A program made the position numbers and the translations under genes. Of a DNA stretch of 64,000 nucleotides, positions 41,909 through 53,043 are shown piece by piece. The stretch is from Taibaiella helva. GTDB lineage: Bacteria; Bacteroidota; Bacteroidia; Chitinophagales; Chitinophagaceae. Under the pieces are notes generated by a model. It had not been told where the DNA came from. It saw nothing but the letters and a program-made list of their open reading frames with translations, and ran no database searches. Position 1 is the first letter of the stretch. Every line of letters starts with the position of its first letter. Location of the stretch: contig NZ_QUZZ01000001.1 in the NCBI RefSeq assembly GCF_003545695.1, positions 186,001-250,000 on the forward strand. Direction: 5' to 3'.

Positions 41909-42934
41909 ATGGCGATCAATAAGCTGGCCCTGCTGCGGTACAAAACCATCGACGATTGCCTGCGCAACCGTTTCCGGAAATGGACCCTGGAAGACCTTAT
42001 CGAAAAAGTGGCGGAAGTGCTGTACGACCGCGAAGGCATCGCTACCGGTATAAGCCGCCGGACGATTCAGGGCGATATCCAGATCATGCGCAGCGACAAG
42101 CTGGGCTATAATGCGCCCATCGTCGTGACGGACCGCAAGTACTACAGCTATGAAGACCGTGATTTCAGCATTACTAAAGCGCCGATCAACGGCGCCGATG
42201 TAGATAAGATGAAAGAGATCGTAGGGGTGCTGAAACAGTTCAATGGCTTCAACTATTTCGATGAGATGAGCGATATGATCGCCAGGCTGGAGAACAACCT
42301 GTACAAGTCGACCAACCAGAGCCGCAACTATATACAGTTTGAAAGCAACAAGCAACTGAAAGGCCTGGAGCATATCAACCCTTTGTACCAGGCCATACGC
42401 AACCACCGCTCCCTGCTGATCGAGTATAAATCATTTAAAGCGCAGCAATCGCAGCAGAGCATCTACTATCCTTACCTGTTGAAAGAATACCGCAACCGCT
42501 GGTTCGTGATCTGTAAGCCGAAGAAGGGAGCCGTGCTGCTGACCCTGGCCCTGGATAGGATCATCGAATTCCAGGAGCTGCCGCATGAGCCTTTTGTCGA
42601 CTATAAAGGTGTTGACTTTGAAGTTTACTACGGCGACCTGCTGGGCGTAACCAAGAGCGAGCGCGATAGGGCGCATAAGGTGATCCTGGAAGTGGATCGC
42701 TACAATGCGCCGTATGTGCTGACCAAGCCGCTGCACGCCTCGCAGAAAGTAGTCGCCGAGCAGGAGGACAGTATTACCATCCGTATCGATGTGGTGCCCA
42801 ACTTTGAGCTGGAGCGGGAGATCCTGGGCTTCGGCGAATGCATAAAGGTGCTGGCCCCCCGTTTCCTGGCCTCCCGTATCCGGAAGCGGCTGGCGAAGGC
42901 TGCAGAACGTTACCAGCGACCCAATTCAGAATAG
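41909..42934 (+). CDS. WYL-domain transcriptional regulator
   Basis: A 341-residue DNA-binding regulator. An N-terminal helix-turn-helix (LLRYKTIDDCLRN...TLEDLIEKVAEVLYDREGIATGISRRTIQGDIQIMRSDKLGYNAPI) is followed by a WYL sensor domain (LLIEYKSFKAQQSQQSIYYPYLLKEYRNRWFVICKPKKG..., about 165-230) and a WYL C-terminal extension (VILEVDRYNAPYVLTKPLH...ILGFGECIKVLAPRFLASRIRKRLAKA). WYL domains bind nucleic-acid ligands and control defence and repair loci. It diverges from the tRNA-like/SPFH operon. Confidence 0.9.
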   Translation: MAINKLALLRYKTIDDCLRNRFRKWTLEDLIEKVAEVLYDREGIATGISRRTIQGDIQIMRSDKLGYNAPIVVTDRKYYSYEDRDFSITKAPINGADVDKMKEIVGVLKQFNGFNYFDEMSDMIARLENNLYKSTNQSRNYIQFESNKQLKGLEHINPLYQAIRNHRSLLIEYKSFKAQQSQQSIYYPYLLKEYRNRWFVICKPKKGAVLLTLALDRIIEFQELPHEPFVDYKGVDFEVYYGDLLGVTKSERDRAHKVILEVDRYNAPYVLTKPLHASQKVVAEQEDSITIRIDVVPNFELEREILGFGECIKVLAPRFLASRIRKRLAKAAERYQRPNSE

Positions 42935-44233
42935 CTGCGGCAGCTGCAGCAAAGCCGACTCATCCGGTTTCCTGCAGGTCAGGCTCAGGTCCAGCACGAT
43001 CCGCTTGTCGCGCAGCTGCCGGGCATGAGCAGAAACCGATTTGAAGGGCGAGGTATAGCGGTTCAGCCAGGCCAGATCGGGCACCTGTTTCAGTCGGTCA
43101 AAATCGGCCTGCAGATAAAAGAGGAAAGGTCCTGTGGCTAATTCCGGAACCGGCGCCGGCGCTTGTGCCGAAGTGCCGGCCCAAAGCCCTCCGGCTAAAG
43201 TACCAGTGTATATTTTATATAAGGGGAACACCTCAGGCTGCAGTATATTACTGTCTTTCGACACCATACCGGCCCGGCGCAGGTAATCATAGAGCGTGGC
43301 CTCTGCCAGTACCTGCAGCCTTATGCCGGGAACCTTGTTTTCTTTCACCGATACGGTAGCGACCTTTTCAAAATCGTCATTATAATCATAGGTTACTACA
43401 GAATCCTTCTGCACAACCGTTTCCCCTATCTTCAGGATGAATCCCCGCGGATGAGCGGCCAGCAGGCTATCGCCGCTGATGACGACATCGCCTGCCTTAA
43501 ATTGCTTTCCTGCCAGCCATTGCGGTGCGAGGCCCAGCCAGTAAAGGTCTAACGCATCTCCCGTTGCAGCCCGTTCCATAGGAAGTTCCCAGGTTTTGAT
43601 GCTGTCGGCTTGCCAGTCCAGCTCAGCGGCGATAGATCCGTTCCGGAAATCAAGCCGGCCTTTTCCTTTTTCTGATAGTAAAGTAAGATGACCGTCCAGC
43701 GATTTGATCTTGCTGAAGGCGCTTTGGGAAACCGCTATCATATTTTCCTGCTTCAGCAACCGGGCTAATGTTTCCTGCACCGCTTCTTTCGCCGGCGAAA
43801 AAGCGAAGGCTACGTGTGCTTCATTATAAGCCAGGACACAGGTCTGGCTGCTGTTCGCGGCGAATGTCATGTTCCCGGCTGGAACCGGCAGCCGGCTAAA
43901 GCCCATACCGGCCAGGGATTGCGTCAGGGCAGTGGTATCATCGACGGGTAAGGTTGTGAATAAGGTATGCTCTGGCCCGTCTTTTAAGGTATAGCAAAAA
44001 AGATTGGCCGGCACAGAAAGGCCTTTGAAAAAATGGCGTTCGGAACGGCGACGTTTGAACAGGGAACTGCTGAGGCTCCGGTAGATACGATACATATCCA
44101 CCCGGACCAGGGTCGCGGTGTTGGCCGGTATGAGGGTATCGTATGAGGTCTGTTGCTGGTACAGGATATAGCCCCAGAAGAAAAGCGCGGCGAGCACCAC
44201 GGCGGCAGCAGTGATCAACAGGAACCGTTTCAT
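42926..44233 (-). CDS. envelope protein, DUF4836-like paralogue 1
   Basis: The 435-residue protein has one N-terminal membrane segment (FLLITAAAVVLAALFFWGYILY) and a long periplasmic part. It shares with the next gene the phrase TYDYNDDFEKVATVSVKENKVPG (there YEYNDDYERKEVTKTKTETVPDF) and the overall layout, so they are paralogues. It resembles DUF4836 lipoproteins of Bacteroidota. Function unknown. Its end overlaps the WYL gene end by 9 nt (convergent). Confidence 0.65.
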   Translation of the reverse strand: MKRFLLITAAAVVLAALFFWGYILYQQQTSYDTLIPANTATLVRVDMYRIYRSLSSSLFKRRRSERHFFKGLSVPANLFCYTLKDGPEHTLFTTLPVDDTTALTQSLAGMGFSRLPVPAGNMTFAANSSQTCVLAYNEAHVAFAFSPAKEAVQETLARLLKQENMIAVSQSAFSKIKSLDGHLTLLSEKGKGRLDFRNGSIAAELDWQADSIKTWELPMERAATGDALDLYWLGLAPQWLAGKQFKAGDVVISGDSLLAAHPRGFILKIGETVVQKDSVVTYDYNDDFEKVATVSVKENKVPGIRLQVLAEATLYDYLRRAGMVSKDSNILQPEVFPLYKIYTGTLAGGLWAGTSAQAPAPVPELATGPFLFYLQADFDRLKQVPDLAWLNRYTSPFKSVSAHARQLRDKRIVLDLSLTCRKPDESALLQLPQLF

Positions 44234-44236
44234 TGT

Positions 44237-46279
44237 TTAATCCAGTTTGGTCGCATACTCGATCATAGAAAGGAAATATTTCAGGGCGTTTTCTTTGTTG
44301 CCGGGTACCTGGGCCACCAGCTCGCCCGAGATGCGGTTGCCTTTGATGCCGGTGGTGCGGGCATACATAGGCCCGGTATTGCCCAGCAAAGTATTCAGCG
44401 CTTCGAGCTTGCGGTATCCACCAAACTCATCGCGGGGCAGCTTGCCGATCATGCTTTTCGGGTTAAAGTACAGGGCCATATTGTTCTTCAGCAACAAGTC
44501 CTTCTGCTCTTTTGAGATATTGCCCTGGTAGGTACCCGCGGCGATCTGCTGGATATCCCTGTAGGCCGTGCCGCAAAAGACGATGCCGTCTTTGATCAGC
44601 ATATGCAACCTGAAAGGCGAGCTGCCGGTAAGTTTGTCATCGAAAGAGTAGATACCATTCTTCAGCGTGATCCGCTCTTTATGTACGCCATAGTTCAGCA
44701 GGCGTTCGATAATGCGGGGATCGTCGGAGGACATCATAAAGAGAAAGTCGGGAACAGTCTCTGTCTTGGTTTTCGTTACTTCCTTACGTTCGTAATCGTC
44801 GTTATATTCGTAGGTCGTATAAGTATATTCTTTGGGGCCGATATCGGTGAAGAGCACTACAGCATCGCCTTTGATCACTTTAGCCACTGCTTTTTCGTCC
44901 AGCAGCAAAGAGAACAGGTCGGCGCCGATGCTGGTTTCTTCACCGTAGCGGATACCGAGGTACTGTGAAAAGGCGGGGCGCAGCAGATCGGGCAGCTCCT
45001 GCAGGTAATGCTCGGTATCGAAAGAGTAGCTCATAAAGCCTACCAGCTTATCGCTGTTGATGTAGCGTGCAAATTGTTTGTTGGGCTTATGGGCGTATAT
45101 TTTCTTGTAAGCGGCTGCTTTCCCTTCTTCCAGCATCATTTCGGTATTGATATATGCTTTCTCCTTTTCCAGGTAAAACTTGGCGTTGATGCTGCCATAG
45201 CCCTGGAGCAGATTGCCCAGGCCGCTGAAGCGGTAAGCAGGATATAAAGGCGTGCTGAAGCTGTTGTACAGGTTCTGCATACCGGAAAGGTAGAAAGTCG
45301 CGGCTGCATTCTTGTCCTGGCTGCGCAGGAAATCGGGATTGTCCAGCACAGAGGGACCGCTTGTCTTTTCAAAGGCGCTTGCTGCATAGCGGCTCAGCCA
45401 GTCCCGGGTCAGGCGGTCCTGTATTTTCTTTTGTGCTTCGTAGTCCCGGTTATAAGCTTCCTGGTCATAGTAGCTGGGTTGGGCCACTTCTGCGACTACC
45501 ATAGGGGGTGCCTCCACCACTGTCGGCGCTGCAATGTCGATCGCTGCCGGTGGTTCTATGATCCCTGCTGTATCCGTAGCTACCGGCCCGGGAATGTACT
45601 CCGCCACTTTTACATCTTCATCGACGGCTACAGCATCCTCCCCGGAGGCAGGTGCAGCGCCGGCAGCTATATTCCAGGCACTGTCGGCAGCAGCGGCCAC
45701 CACGGTGTCGGCAGCAAACGCATCTGCCGTGTATTCATCGCGGTAATAGTCGCCGTAGTTCACTCTTTTGATGCCGTAGTGTGCCGCCCGCAGAGAATCG
45801 GTGTCGAAATAAGAAAGCTTAAGCGAACCCACAACCAGGAGCGCCGTCTGATCATTCCAGAGCAGCAGCGTGTTCTCGCTATGGTCGTACAGCGAACGTG
45901 TCGTGCCTTTTCTTTCGATCCTTTTGGCCGCGCTGCCAAGGATATGTTCAAACCGGCTGACATCTCCCAGGGGGAACAGCAGGCAATTGTAGCTGATGCT
46001 ATCTGTAGGCAGGTAATAATAATAAGCGGTTCCCTGCAGCTGCAACCCGAGATCTTCTATGCCGCTATACTGCGTGCCCTTACCTTCTTTTTTGATGCCT
46101 TCCGCCAGCTTTTTGCCCAGGACGGAATTGTTGAATTCGCCCACAGTGCATAGCTCCAGGAATTGAGCTCCTTTTACGGAGGCCACGGCTACGGCCGCTT
46201 GGGGTATCTTATAAGCGAGATCCTGTGCTTTAAGGTTAAAGCCAGAACAGAGTATGGCGGCAAGCAGTAATTTTTTCAT
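44237..46279 (-). CDS. secreted DUF4836-like protein, paralogue 2
   Basis: A 680-residue protein with signal peptide MKKLLLAAILCSGFNLKAQ. A low-complexity Ala/Pro/Val segment (about 205-275) splits two globular parts. The second carries KLVGFMSYSFDTEHYLQELPDLLRPAFSQYLGIRYGEETSIGADLFSLLLDEKAVAKVIKGDAVVLFTDI, as in DUF4836. It is 3 nt upstream of paralogue 1 and 56 nt downstream of a lipoprotein gene, so the three form an operon. Function unknown. Confidence 0.7.
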   Translation of the reverse strand: MKKLLLAAILCSGFNLKAQDLAYKIPQAAVAVASVKGAQFLELCTVGEFNNSVLGKKLAEGIKKEGKGTQYSGIEDLGLQLQGTAYYYYLPTDSISYNCLLFPLGDVSRFEHILGSAAKRIERKGTTRSLYDHSENTLLLWNDQTALLVVGSLKLSYFDTDSLRAAHYGIKRVNYGDYYRDEYTADAFAADTVVAAAADSAWNIAAGAAPASGEDAVAVDEDVKVAEYIPGPVATDTAGIIEPPAAIDIAAPTVVEAPPMVVAEVAQPSYYDQEAYNRDYEAQKKIQDRLTRDWLSRYAASAFEKTSGPSVLDNPDFLRSQDKNAAATFYLSGMQNLYNSFSTPLYPAYRFSGLGNLLQGYGSINAKFYLEKEKAYINTEMMLEEGKAAAYKKIYAHKPNKQFARYINSDKLVGFMSYSFDTEHYLQELPDLLRPAFSQYLGIRYGEETSIGADLFSLLLDEKAVAKVIKGDAVVLFTDIGPKEYTYTTYEYNDDYERKEVTKTKTETVPDFLFMMSSDDPRIIERLLNYGVHKERITLKNGIYSFDDKLTGSSPFRLHMLIKDGIVFCGTAYRDIQQIAAGTYQGNISKEQKDLLLKNNMALYFNPKSMIGKLPRDEFGGYRKLEALNTLLGNTGPMYARTTGIKGNRISGELVAQVPGNKENALKYFLSMIEYATKLD

Positions 46280-46335
46280 GTTAAGGTTTATTTTCGAATG
46301 CCGGAGATTATCCGCCGGCAGGCTTCAGGGTTTAT

Positions 46336-47013
46336 TTATTTTGTGAGCTGTATTTGTGTTGCCACACTGGCGCCGCCGTTGATGAGGTCCATCACGCTGC
46401 ACTGCTGCATCACGGCTTTACCGCTTTTGGAGATACGGGCTTTGGTATTGCTTTGCCTGGCTACGGGTACCGGGAAACGATAGATGCCGGTATAGGTCGC
46501 GGTTTTAAAAATGTCCCTGTCTTCCTTTTTCAGCTTGTTGTATTCCGTTTTAGCGCCGGTATAATATTTGTAGTCGCGGTTGAATGTAGCGGCCGCTTTA
46601 TTGTAGCTATAGGTGGAGATCGAGTTTGTTTTGATCTTCTGTGCCTCCAGTATTTCCCGCGTGATGTTGTTGATGTTGCCGACCTCCCGGAAGGAGAAGC
46701 TGATGCTGCCGATATAATTGTTGAAGTCCAGGCTGCTCTTTACGTTGCTGATGCCCGGCATCTTTCGCAGCCTGGCTACGGCCTCATCCATTTCCTGCTT
46801 TATCTTAGTGCGGCTGGGTACTTTATAGCCGTTGACGCTGTCCATCATCAGAACGGAGGCGACCTTGTTCCTGCTCTGGCTGAGATTAAGCGTAAGGGTC
46901 ATGGCGCCGCTGCCGTCGGCATTCATGCTGATCTCTTCTATGATCTCGAAGCAGGAAGAAAATAAGAAAGGCAGGCACAGCAGGAGCAGCAGGGTTTTAT
47001 GTTTATTCCACAT
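46336..47013 (-). CDS. lipoprotein of unknown function
   Basis: From MWNKHKTLLLLLCLPFLFSSC (lipobox LFSSC) the 225-residue protein continues FEIIEEISMNADGSGAMTLTLNLSQSRNKVASVLMMDSVNGYKVPSRTKIKQEMDEAVARLRKMPGISNVKSSLDFNNYIGSISFSFREV. The beginning (E-EI-MN-DGSG--TLTLNLS) is like a family of Bacteroidota lipoproteins that precede DUF4836 genes. It is first in the operon with the two paralogues. Confidence 0.7.
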   Translation of the reverse strand: MWNKHKTLLLLLCLPFLFSSCFEIIEEISMNADGSGAMTLTLNLSQSRNKVASVLMMDSVNGYKVPSRTKIKQEMDEAVARLRKMPGISNVKSSLDFNNYIGSISFSFREVGNINNITREILEAQKIKTNSISTYSYNKAAATFNRDYKYYTGAKTEYNKLKKEDRDIFKTATYTGIYRFPVPVARQSNTKARISKSGKAVMQQCSVMDLINGGASVATQIQLTK

Positions 47014-47126
47014 GGTATAGGGGGGCAAAGCGCCGGAAAATGGATTTCCGCTCGCCGGAATTTGCTGCGAAGATAAACAAGGTCCTGCTTTTCCCTCCTC
47101 CCCGGAAACTGCTATAAAATGTTAAA

Positions 47127-47156
47127 AAAGCCCGCACCCTGTTTGGTGCGGGCTTT
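47127..47156 (-). terminator. intrinsic terminator of the rtcB-prfH operon
   Basis: A perfect 12-bp stem AAAGCCCGCACC/GGTGCGGGCTTT with a 6-nt loop continues on the minus strand into a T-rich tail (TTTTTTAACA), 80 nt after prfH. Confidence 0.85.
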
Positions 47157-47237
47157 AAGGCCGGTTCATTCATATTGATAGATCACGGTGTGCTATAGGA
47201 ATGGCTTTGTGCGCCTGTCATAGAACAAACGCGGTGA

Positions 47238-47855
47238 TCAATTGAGGGAGGCCACGATCGTTTTGGCGGCGTTTCCTCTTTCCAGGTTGTTGTGCTCCTG
47301 CCACTGCTCCATCTGCTGCTGCATCAGCCGGTCGGTCTGCCAGGCTTCTACTTTCCGTTTGAGCCTTTCTTCGCATAGCTTCCGGTTTTGAAGCTGGGAG
47401 CGGGTATCGCTGGCAGTCGCCTGCAGCCCCGAAGGCCGGTGTACACCGCGCACAGCGGTCTCTACCTTATTTACGTTCTGTCCGCCGGGGCCGGAAGCCC
47501 TGAGGGTCTCGAAGTAGATGTCCTTGTTTTGCCAGCTCCCGGGCATGTGTACGGGAAAAATAGCGATGCCGACAAACCAGTTGCGCCGGCGGTACATTTT
47601 ACGGTAGGGGCTCTGGGCGATCCACTGCAGCGAACCTTTCCATTCGGCTACAAAGTCCTGCAGCGAAGGGCCTTCGGCCATTAAGGTGGCTGAGAGCAGT
47701 GTGCCGCGGAGGCCACCCTTTTTATTGTCCAGCACTTCGATGCAGATGCCGGTGTTCCGGGCATGCTGCAGCATAAGCTCCTGCACTTTGGCTACGACGC
47801 GGCAACATTCGGCGGGGCCGCGGCCGGAGCTGATTTGTATAATGATCTTTTCCAT
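47238..47855 (-). CDS. prfH: peptide release factor homologue PrfH
   Basis: A 205-residue release-factor relative. It keeps the peptidyl-tRNA hydrolysis motif GGQ (RASGPGGQNVNKVETAVRGVHRPSGL) and the C-terminal basic tail but lacks the codon-recognition domain of RF1/RF2. PrfH works with RtcB: it frees ribosomes whose 16S rRNA decoding centre was cut, after which RtcB reseals the rRNA. It lies 22 nt after rtcB in the same operon. Confidence 0.93.
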   Translation of the reverse strand: MEKIIIQISSGRGPAECCRVVAKVQELMLQHARNTGICIEVLDNKKGGLRGTLLSATLMAEGPSLQDFVAEWKGSLQWIAQSPYRKMYRRRNWFVGIAIFPVHMPGSWQNKDIYFETLRASGPGGQNVNKVETAVRGVHRPSGLQATASDTRSQLQNRKLCEERLKRKVEAWQTDRLMQQQMEQWQEHNNLERGNAAKTIVASLN

Positions 47856-47877
47856 GAAGTTGTTTTTAGCGGTTCAA

Positions 47878-49290
47878 TTATTCTTTGTTCATTCTTACGA
47901 TACGGGGTGTAAATTTTCCTTGTATGCTCACCAGCTCCTGCTGGGCGGCCATCACGTGTTCAATATCCTTGTAGGCTTGCGGGTTTTCTTCCACGCTGCC
48001 GCCTATAAGGGTTACGCCTGCCTGGGCCAGCATCTTTTTCAGTGCGGAAGCCGTCATGTTTTCCCTGGCCCGCTTCCGGCTCATAGCCCTGCCGGCCCCG
48101 TGGGAGGCGGAATACAGCGCGTCAGCCTGTCCTTTGCCGGCCACGAGATAAGCGGAGGTAGCCATGCTGCCGGGGATGATGCCCAGCTCCCCTTCATGGG
48201 CGGGCGTAGCGCCTTTTCGGTGCAGGATCACCTCGCTGCCATCGGCCAGGGTGTCTTTCCAGGCGAAGTTGTGATGGTTTTCCACCCTGGCCAGCACCTC
48301 GAGGCCCAGGGCTTTGAGCACATTGGCGTGGATGCGGTCGTGACAGGCTTTGGCATAGTCGCCGGCCAGGTTCATGCTGAGCCAGTATTCCTGCCCTGCT
48401 TCGCTGTCCATATCGAGCCAGGCCAGCTGCTGCGCTTCACGGGGTAGCTTGCAGGTGTCCATCGCGATGCGGGTGTAATGCTGCGCAATGTTGGCGCCTA
48501 GTCCGCGGCTGCCGGAGTGCGAGAGCAGGGCCACGTAGCTTTGCGCCGGGAGACCCAGCACATTATCTTCCTGCAGCTCGATGAGCCCGAATTCCACGAA
48601 GTGATTGCCGCTACCCGAGCTGCCCAATTGCCGGGCCGCCTTGATCTGCAGCCGCTTCAGGAGCGGCGTGGCAGCAAAGGCGTCGTCGTCCAGCACCTGA
48701 TGTTCCTGCGCCTGCGCCAGGCCGCCTTCTATGCCGAAATGCGTCTGCTCTTTCAGCGCGCACTTCATCTGGTAGGCATGGCTTTTGAAGAACGCCGGTC
48801 CTTCGCTCAGGATGGAGAGGGACATGCGGCAACCGATATCCACACCTACGGCGTAGGGGATCACGGCTTTCCGGGCGGCCAGCACGCCGCCTATAGGCAG
48901 GCCATAGCCCGTATGGGCATCCGGCATCAGGGCGCCCTGCACGGTTACCGGCAGCGACATCGCCAGCTCCATCTGTTTTTTGGCGCTATGCTCTACTTCT
49001 TTGCCGCCGTAGACCTTCAGCCGCCCGCTTTGCTCCAGCAGGGGAAAAGTCTGATAGTGGCAAGGCTGCTCTTCGGTAATGAAAGTGGCAGCGAGCTTTC
49101 CGAGTACGTCGTCGTTTACATAAGCTTCCGGTTGGTTTTTGATGTTAGTAAGTAAAGAGATCCAGGCGGCTTTGCTTTCGTGCTTAAAATGCCTGGGTAT
49201 AATTGTAGCGGCGAGGCTGCGGGCGATATCATTGGTATAGCCCAGCCGGCTCAGCTCTTTTGTTTTAATAAAATTGCTCATGGTCTTCAT
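47878..49290 (-). CDS. rtcB: RNA-splicing ligase RtcB
   Basis: A GTP/Mn-dependent ligase that joins 2',3'-cyclic phosphate or 3'-phosphate ends to 5'-OH. The 470 residues hold all key motifs: VGVDIGCRMSLSIL (Cys metal ligand), GSSGSGNHFVEFG, LLSHSGSRGLGANIAQHY, ENHHNFAW, PGSMATSAYLVAGKG and ASHGAGRAMSR, where the His is the guanylylated residue. The start at 49290 (MKTMSNFIKTKELSRLGY) overlaps the upstream gene by 26 nt; the ATG at 49281 is also possible. It pairs with prfH. Confidence 0.95.
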   Translation of the reverse strand: MKTMSNFIKTKELSRLGYTNDIARSLAATIIPRHFKHESKAAWISLLTNIKNQPEAYVNDDVLGKLAATFITEEQPCHYQTFPLLEQSGRLKVYGGKEVEHSAKKQMELAMSLPVTVQGALMPDAHTGYGLPIGGVLAARKAVIPYAVGVDIGCRMSLSILSEGPAFFKSHAYQMKCALKEQTHFGIEGGLAQAQEHQVLDDDAFAATPLLKRLQIKAARQLGSSGSGNHFVEFGLIELQEDNVLGLPAQSYVALLSHSGSRGLGANIAQHYTRIAMDTCKLPREAQQLAWLDMDSEAGQEYWLSMNLAGDYAKACHDRIHANVLKALGLEVLARVENHHNFAWKDTLADGSEVILHRKGATPAHEGELGIIPGSMATSAYLVAGKGQADALYSASHGAGRAMSRKRARENMTASALKKMLAQAGVTLIGGSVEENPQAYKDIEHVMAAQQELVSIQGKFTPRIVRMNKE

Positions 49291-50020
49291 CGCTTGCTGC
49301 TTCTGCAATAATGCGCTGCAGCGGTTTGTTATATAAGGGGCTCTTTTCCCGCTCCGGTCGTCTGTCCCATCTGCTCCGCCACCTGGAACCCCATACCAGC
49401 CTGTTCAGCCGGGGCCCGAGATGCTCCCGGGTAATCCGGTTGTCGATCTGTTGCAGCTCTTGTTCCAGCACTTCATCGACGGTCCTTACATGGGTGATCA
49501 TATTGGGCTTTACCTGTAGTACGAAGCGCCAGGGTTCGGCAAAAACATATTGGATATAAGTTGTGCCATCCTTCCGGGTTTCTTCCTTCGGGTAGAAAAG
49601 AACTCTTTCTTCAGGACTCAGCGGGGCACGGCTCCACTCATAGCAGTAGAAGGCGCGCAGGTACTGAGGCTTTACTTCATAAAGTTTTTTCCTGTTCTTT
49701 TTCCGCCCGACCCTTCTCCTGAAAGAGCGGTCGGCGGCATAATCTATTGTATTGATCTTGCTCAGCAGGTTGTTGTAAAAGGCTGCGGCAGCGCTGCGGG
49801 CCACATCTTCCCTGAGGACGAAGGTCCTTCTCCAGCCGCGCTGGTAGGGCGTTTGCAGCGGTGTCAGCGGCAGCTGTCGCCTGGCCATACAGAGCTCGCT
49901 CTGCCGGTGATGCATGCGGATCAGCTGTTTGTCGTGATCTTTTTTCTGCGACCGTTTTCTTTGCCTTGCGGTGCGTAGCCTATAGCAACCTGGTTCAAAC
50001 GAGCTGTCATGTGTGTCCAT
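49265..50020 (-). CDS. unknown basic protein leading the rtcB-prfH operon
   Basis: A 251-residue, strongly basic protein that overlaps rtcB, so the two are co-translated. The first 45 residues are low-complexity and basic; the conserved-looking part starts near MARRQLPLTPLQTPYQRGWRRTFVLREDVARSAAAAFYNNLLSKINTI and includes RRRVGRKKNRKKLYEVKPQYLRAFYCYEWSRAPLSPEERVLFYPKE. I recognise no family. Basic patches and operon place suggest an RNA- or ribosome-binding accessory factor. The 373 nt upstream (50021-50393) hold only a weak A/T inverted repeat (50220-50244). Confidence 0.6.
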   Translation of the reverse strand: MDTHDSSFEPGCYRLRTARQRKRSQKKDHDKQLIRMHHRQSELCMARRQLPLTPLQTPYQRGWRRTFVLREDVARSAAAAFYNNLLSKINTIDYAADRSFRRRVGRKKNRKKLYEVKPQYLRAFYCYEWSRAPLSPEERVLFYPKEETRKDGTTYIQYVFAEPWRFVLQVKPNMITHVRTVDEVLEQELQQIDNRITREHLGPRLNRLVWGSRWRSRWDRRPEREKSPLYNKPLQRIIAEAASDEDHEQFY

Positions 50021-50393
50021 AACAGGGGTTTGATCCGTTGATTAAAAAGGTGGATATCCGTTCGTCCTTGCGCAAAGGATATATCCCTCGGGGCATCAGG
50101 ACTGCAGGTATGCCAGGCATACGAAAAGATCAGCAAAGGGGCATGATCAATGGGGCACAACAGGAAATGACCGTTGGCTCAGGGGCAGGCATAGCGTATC
50201 CGCTGCCGGTCGCAGCGTCTTTTTCTTTCTTCCGTAAAGAAAAAGCCATGCCCGCCTGGTCAGGCAGCAATGATAAGGGATGATATGTAGAGACAGTAAG
50301 TCATTGGCTATTGTGCATTAGAGGGTCAACACACTCAATATCGCGGGCAAAAATAAAGCAAAAATGGAAACGGCAAATTGCGGTGCTATAGAT

Positions 50394-50759
50394 TTAATCT
50401 TTTTTAAGCAACAATTTATCTATAGCCCATCCGGCAGATACGCCTGCAACGTAGGCCAGCAGGTCGGTCCACAGGAAACCCTGTCCCAATACCAGCCGGC
50501 CGGGCAGGGTAGCGCGCAAGGCATCGAGCGGGGGCGTGTGTATCGCCTGGCTGAACTCGATAGCGAAACAAAGGGCAAGACTTATAAGGGCTACCGACCG
50601 GCTACGTTGATGCAGGAAGCAGGAACGGACGAGGAAAAACATCATGAACGCATAGAGCGCATCGCCTGTAGCTGCGGGGATAAAGGCGATACGCCTGGAC
50701 AACAAACCCAGTGCAATAACCGCAGCAACAAGGATAAGATAGGGAATACGCTTTTTCAT
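50394..50759 (-). CDS. DUF2809 family membrane protein
   Basis: A 121-residue protein with four hydrophobic segments (IPYLILVAAVIALGLL, GDALYAFMMFFLV, VALISLALCFAIEFSQ, WTDLLAYVAGVSAGWAID). The pattern ...GDALYA...FAIEFSQ...DLLAYVAG is that of DUF2809 proteins. Function unknown. It diverges from the thiamin operon and shares its upstream region. Confidence 0.75.
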   Translation of the reverse strand: MKKRIPYLILVAAVIALGLLSRRIAFIPAATGDALYAFMMFFLVRSCFLHQRSRSVALISLALCFAIEFSQAIHTPPLDALRATLPGRLVLGQGFLWTDLLAYVAGVSAGWAIDKLLLKKD

Positions 50760-50809
50760 AAGAACAGGCTAAAGATAAGGTATGCGCTTGTTAAAGGACG
50801 GGGCGTAAT

Positions 50810-50839
50810 TTGGCCGTCCCGATTTAATAACTACCTTCG
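50810..50839 (+). promoter_or_regulatory. promoter of the thiamin operon
   Basis: TTG (50810-50812) and TACCTTCG (50832-50839, one mismatch to TAnnTTTG) are 19 nt apart, the preferred spacing. Transcription would start near 50846, at the beginning of the TPP aptamer. Confidence 0.5.
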
Positions 50840-50840
50840 C

Positions 50841-50920
50841 TTCACTTTAGGGGTGCCATTGTGCTGAGATAATACCCTACGAACCTGATGCAGCTAGTAC
50901 TGCCGAAGGGAAAAGTAAGA
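50841..50920 (+). promoter_or_regulatory. TPP (THI-element) riboswitch
   Basis: The conserved TPP aptamer words are in order: GGGGTGCC, GCTGAGA, ACCCTACGAACCTGAT, then GCTAGTACTGCCGAAGGGAA. ACTTT and AAAGT close helix P1. Binding of thiamin pyrophosphate should switch off the downstream thi genes. About 80 nt separate it from thiS; I see no clear terminator, so control may be at translation initiation. Confidence 0.95.
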
Positions 50921-51000
50921 CCGTTCCATGTGCCGGTATGCCTTTATGGTATATTTTCTACGCACAGTAATTGTCATTCCTGAAGTCAACCTGTTTGGGA

Positions 51001-53039
<2,039 letters not shown>

Positions 53040-53043
53040 AGCT

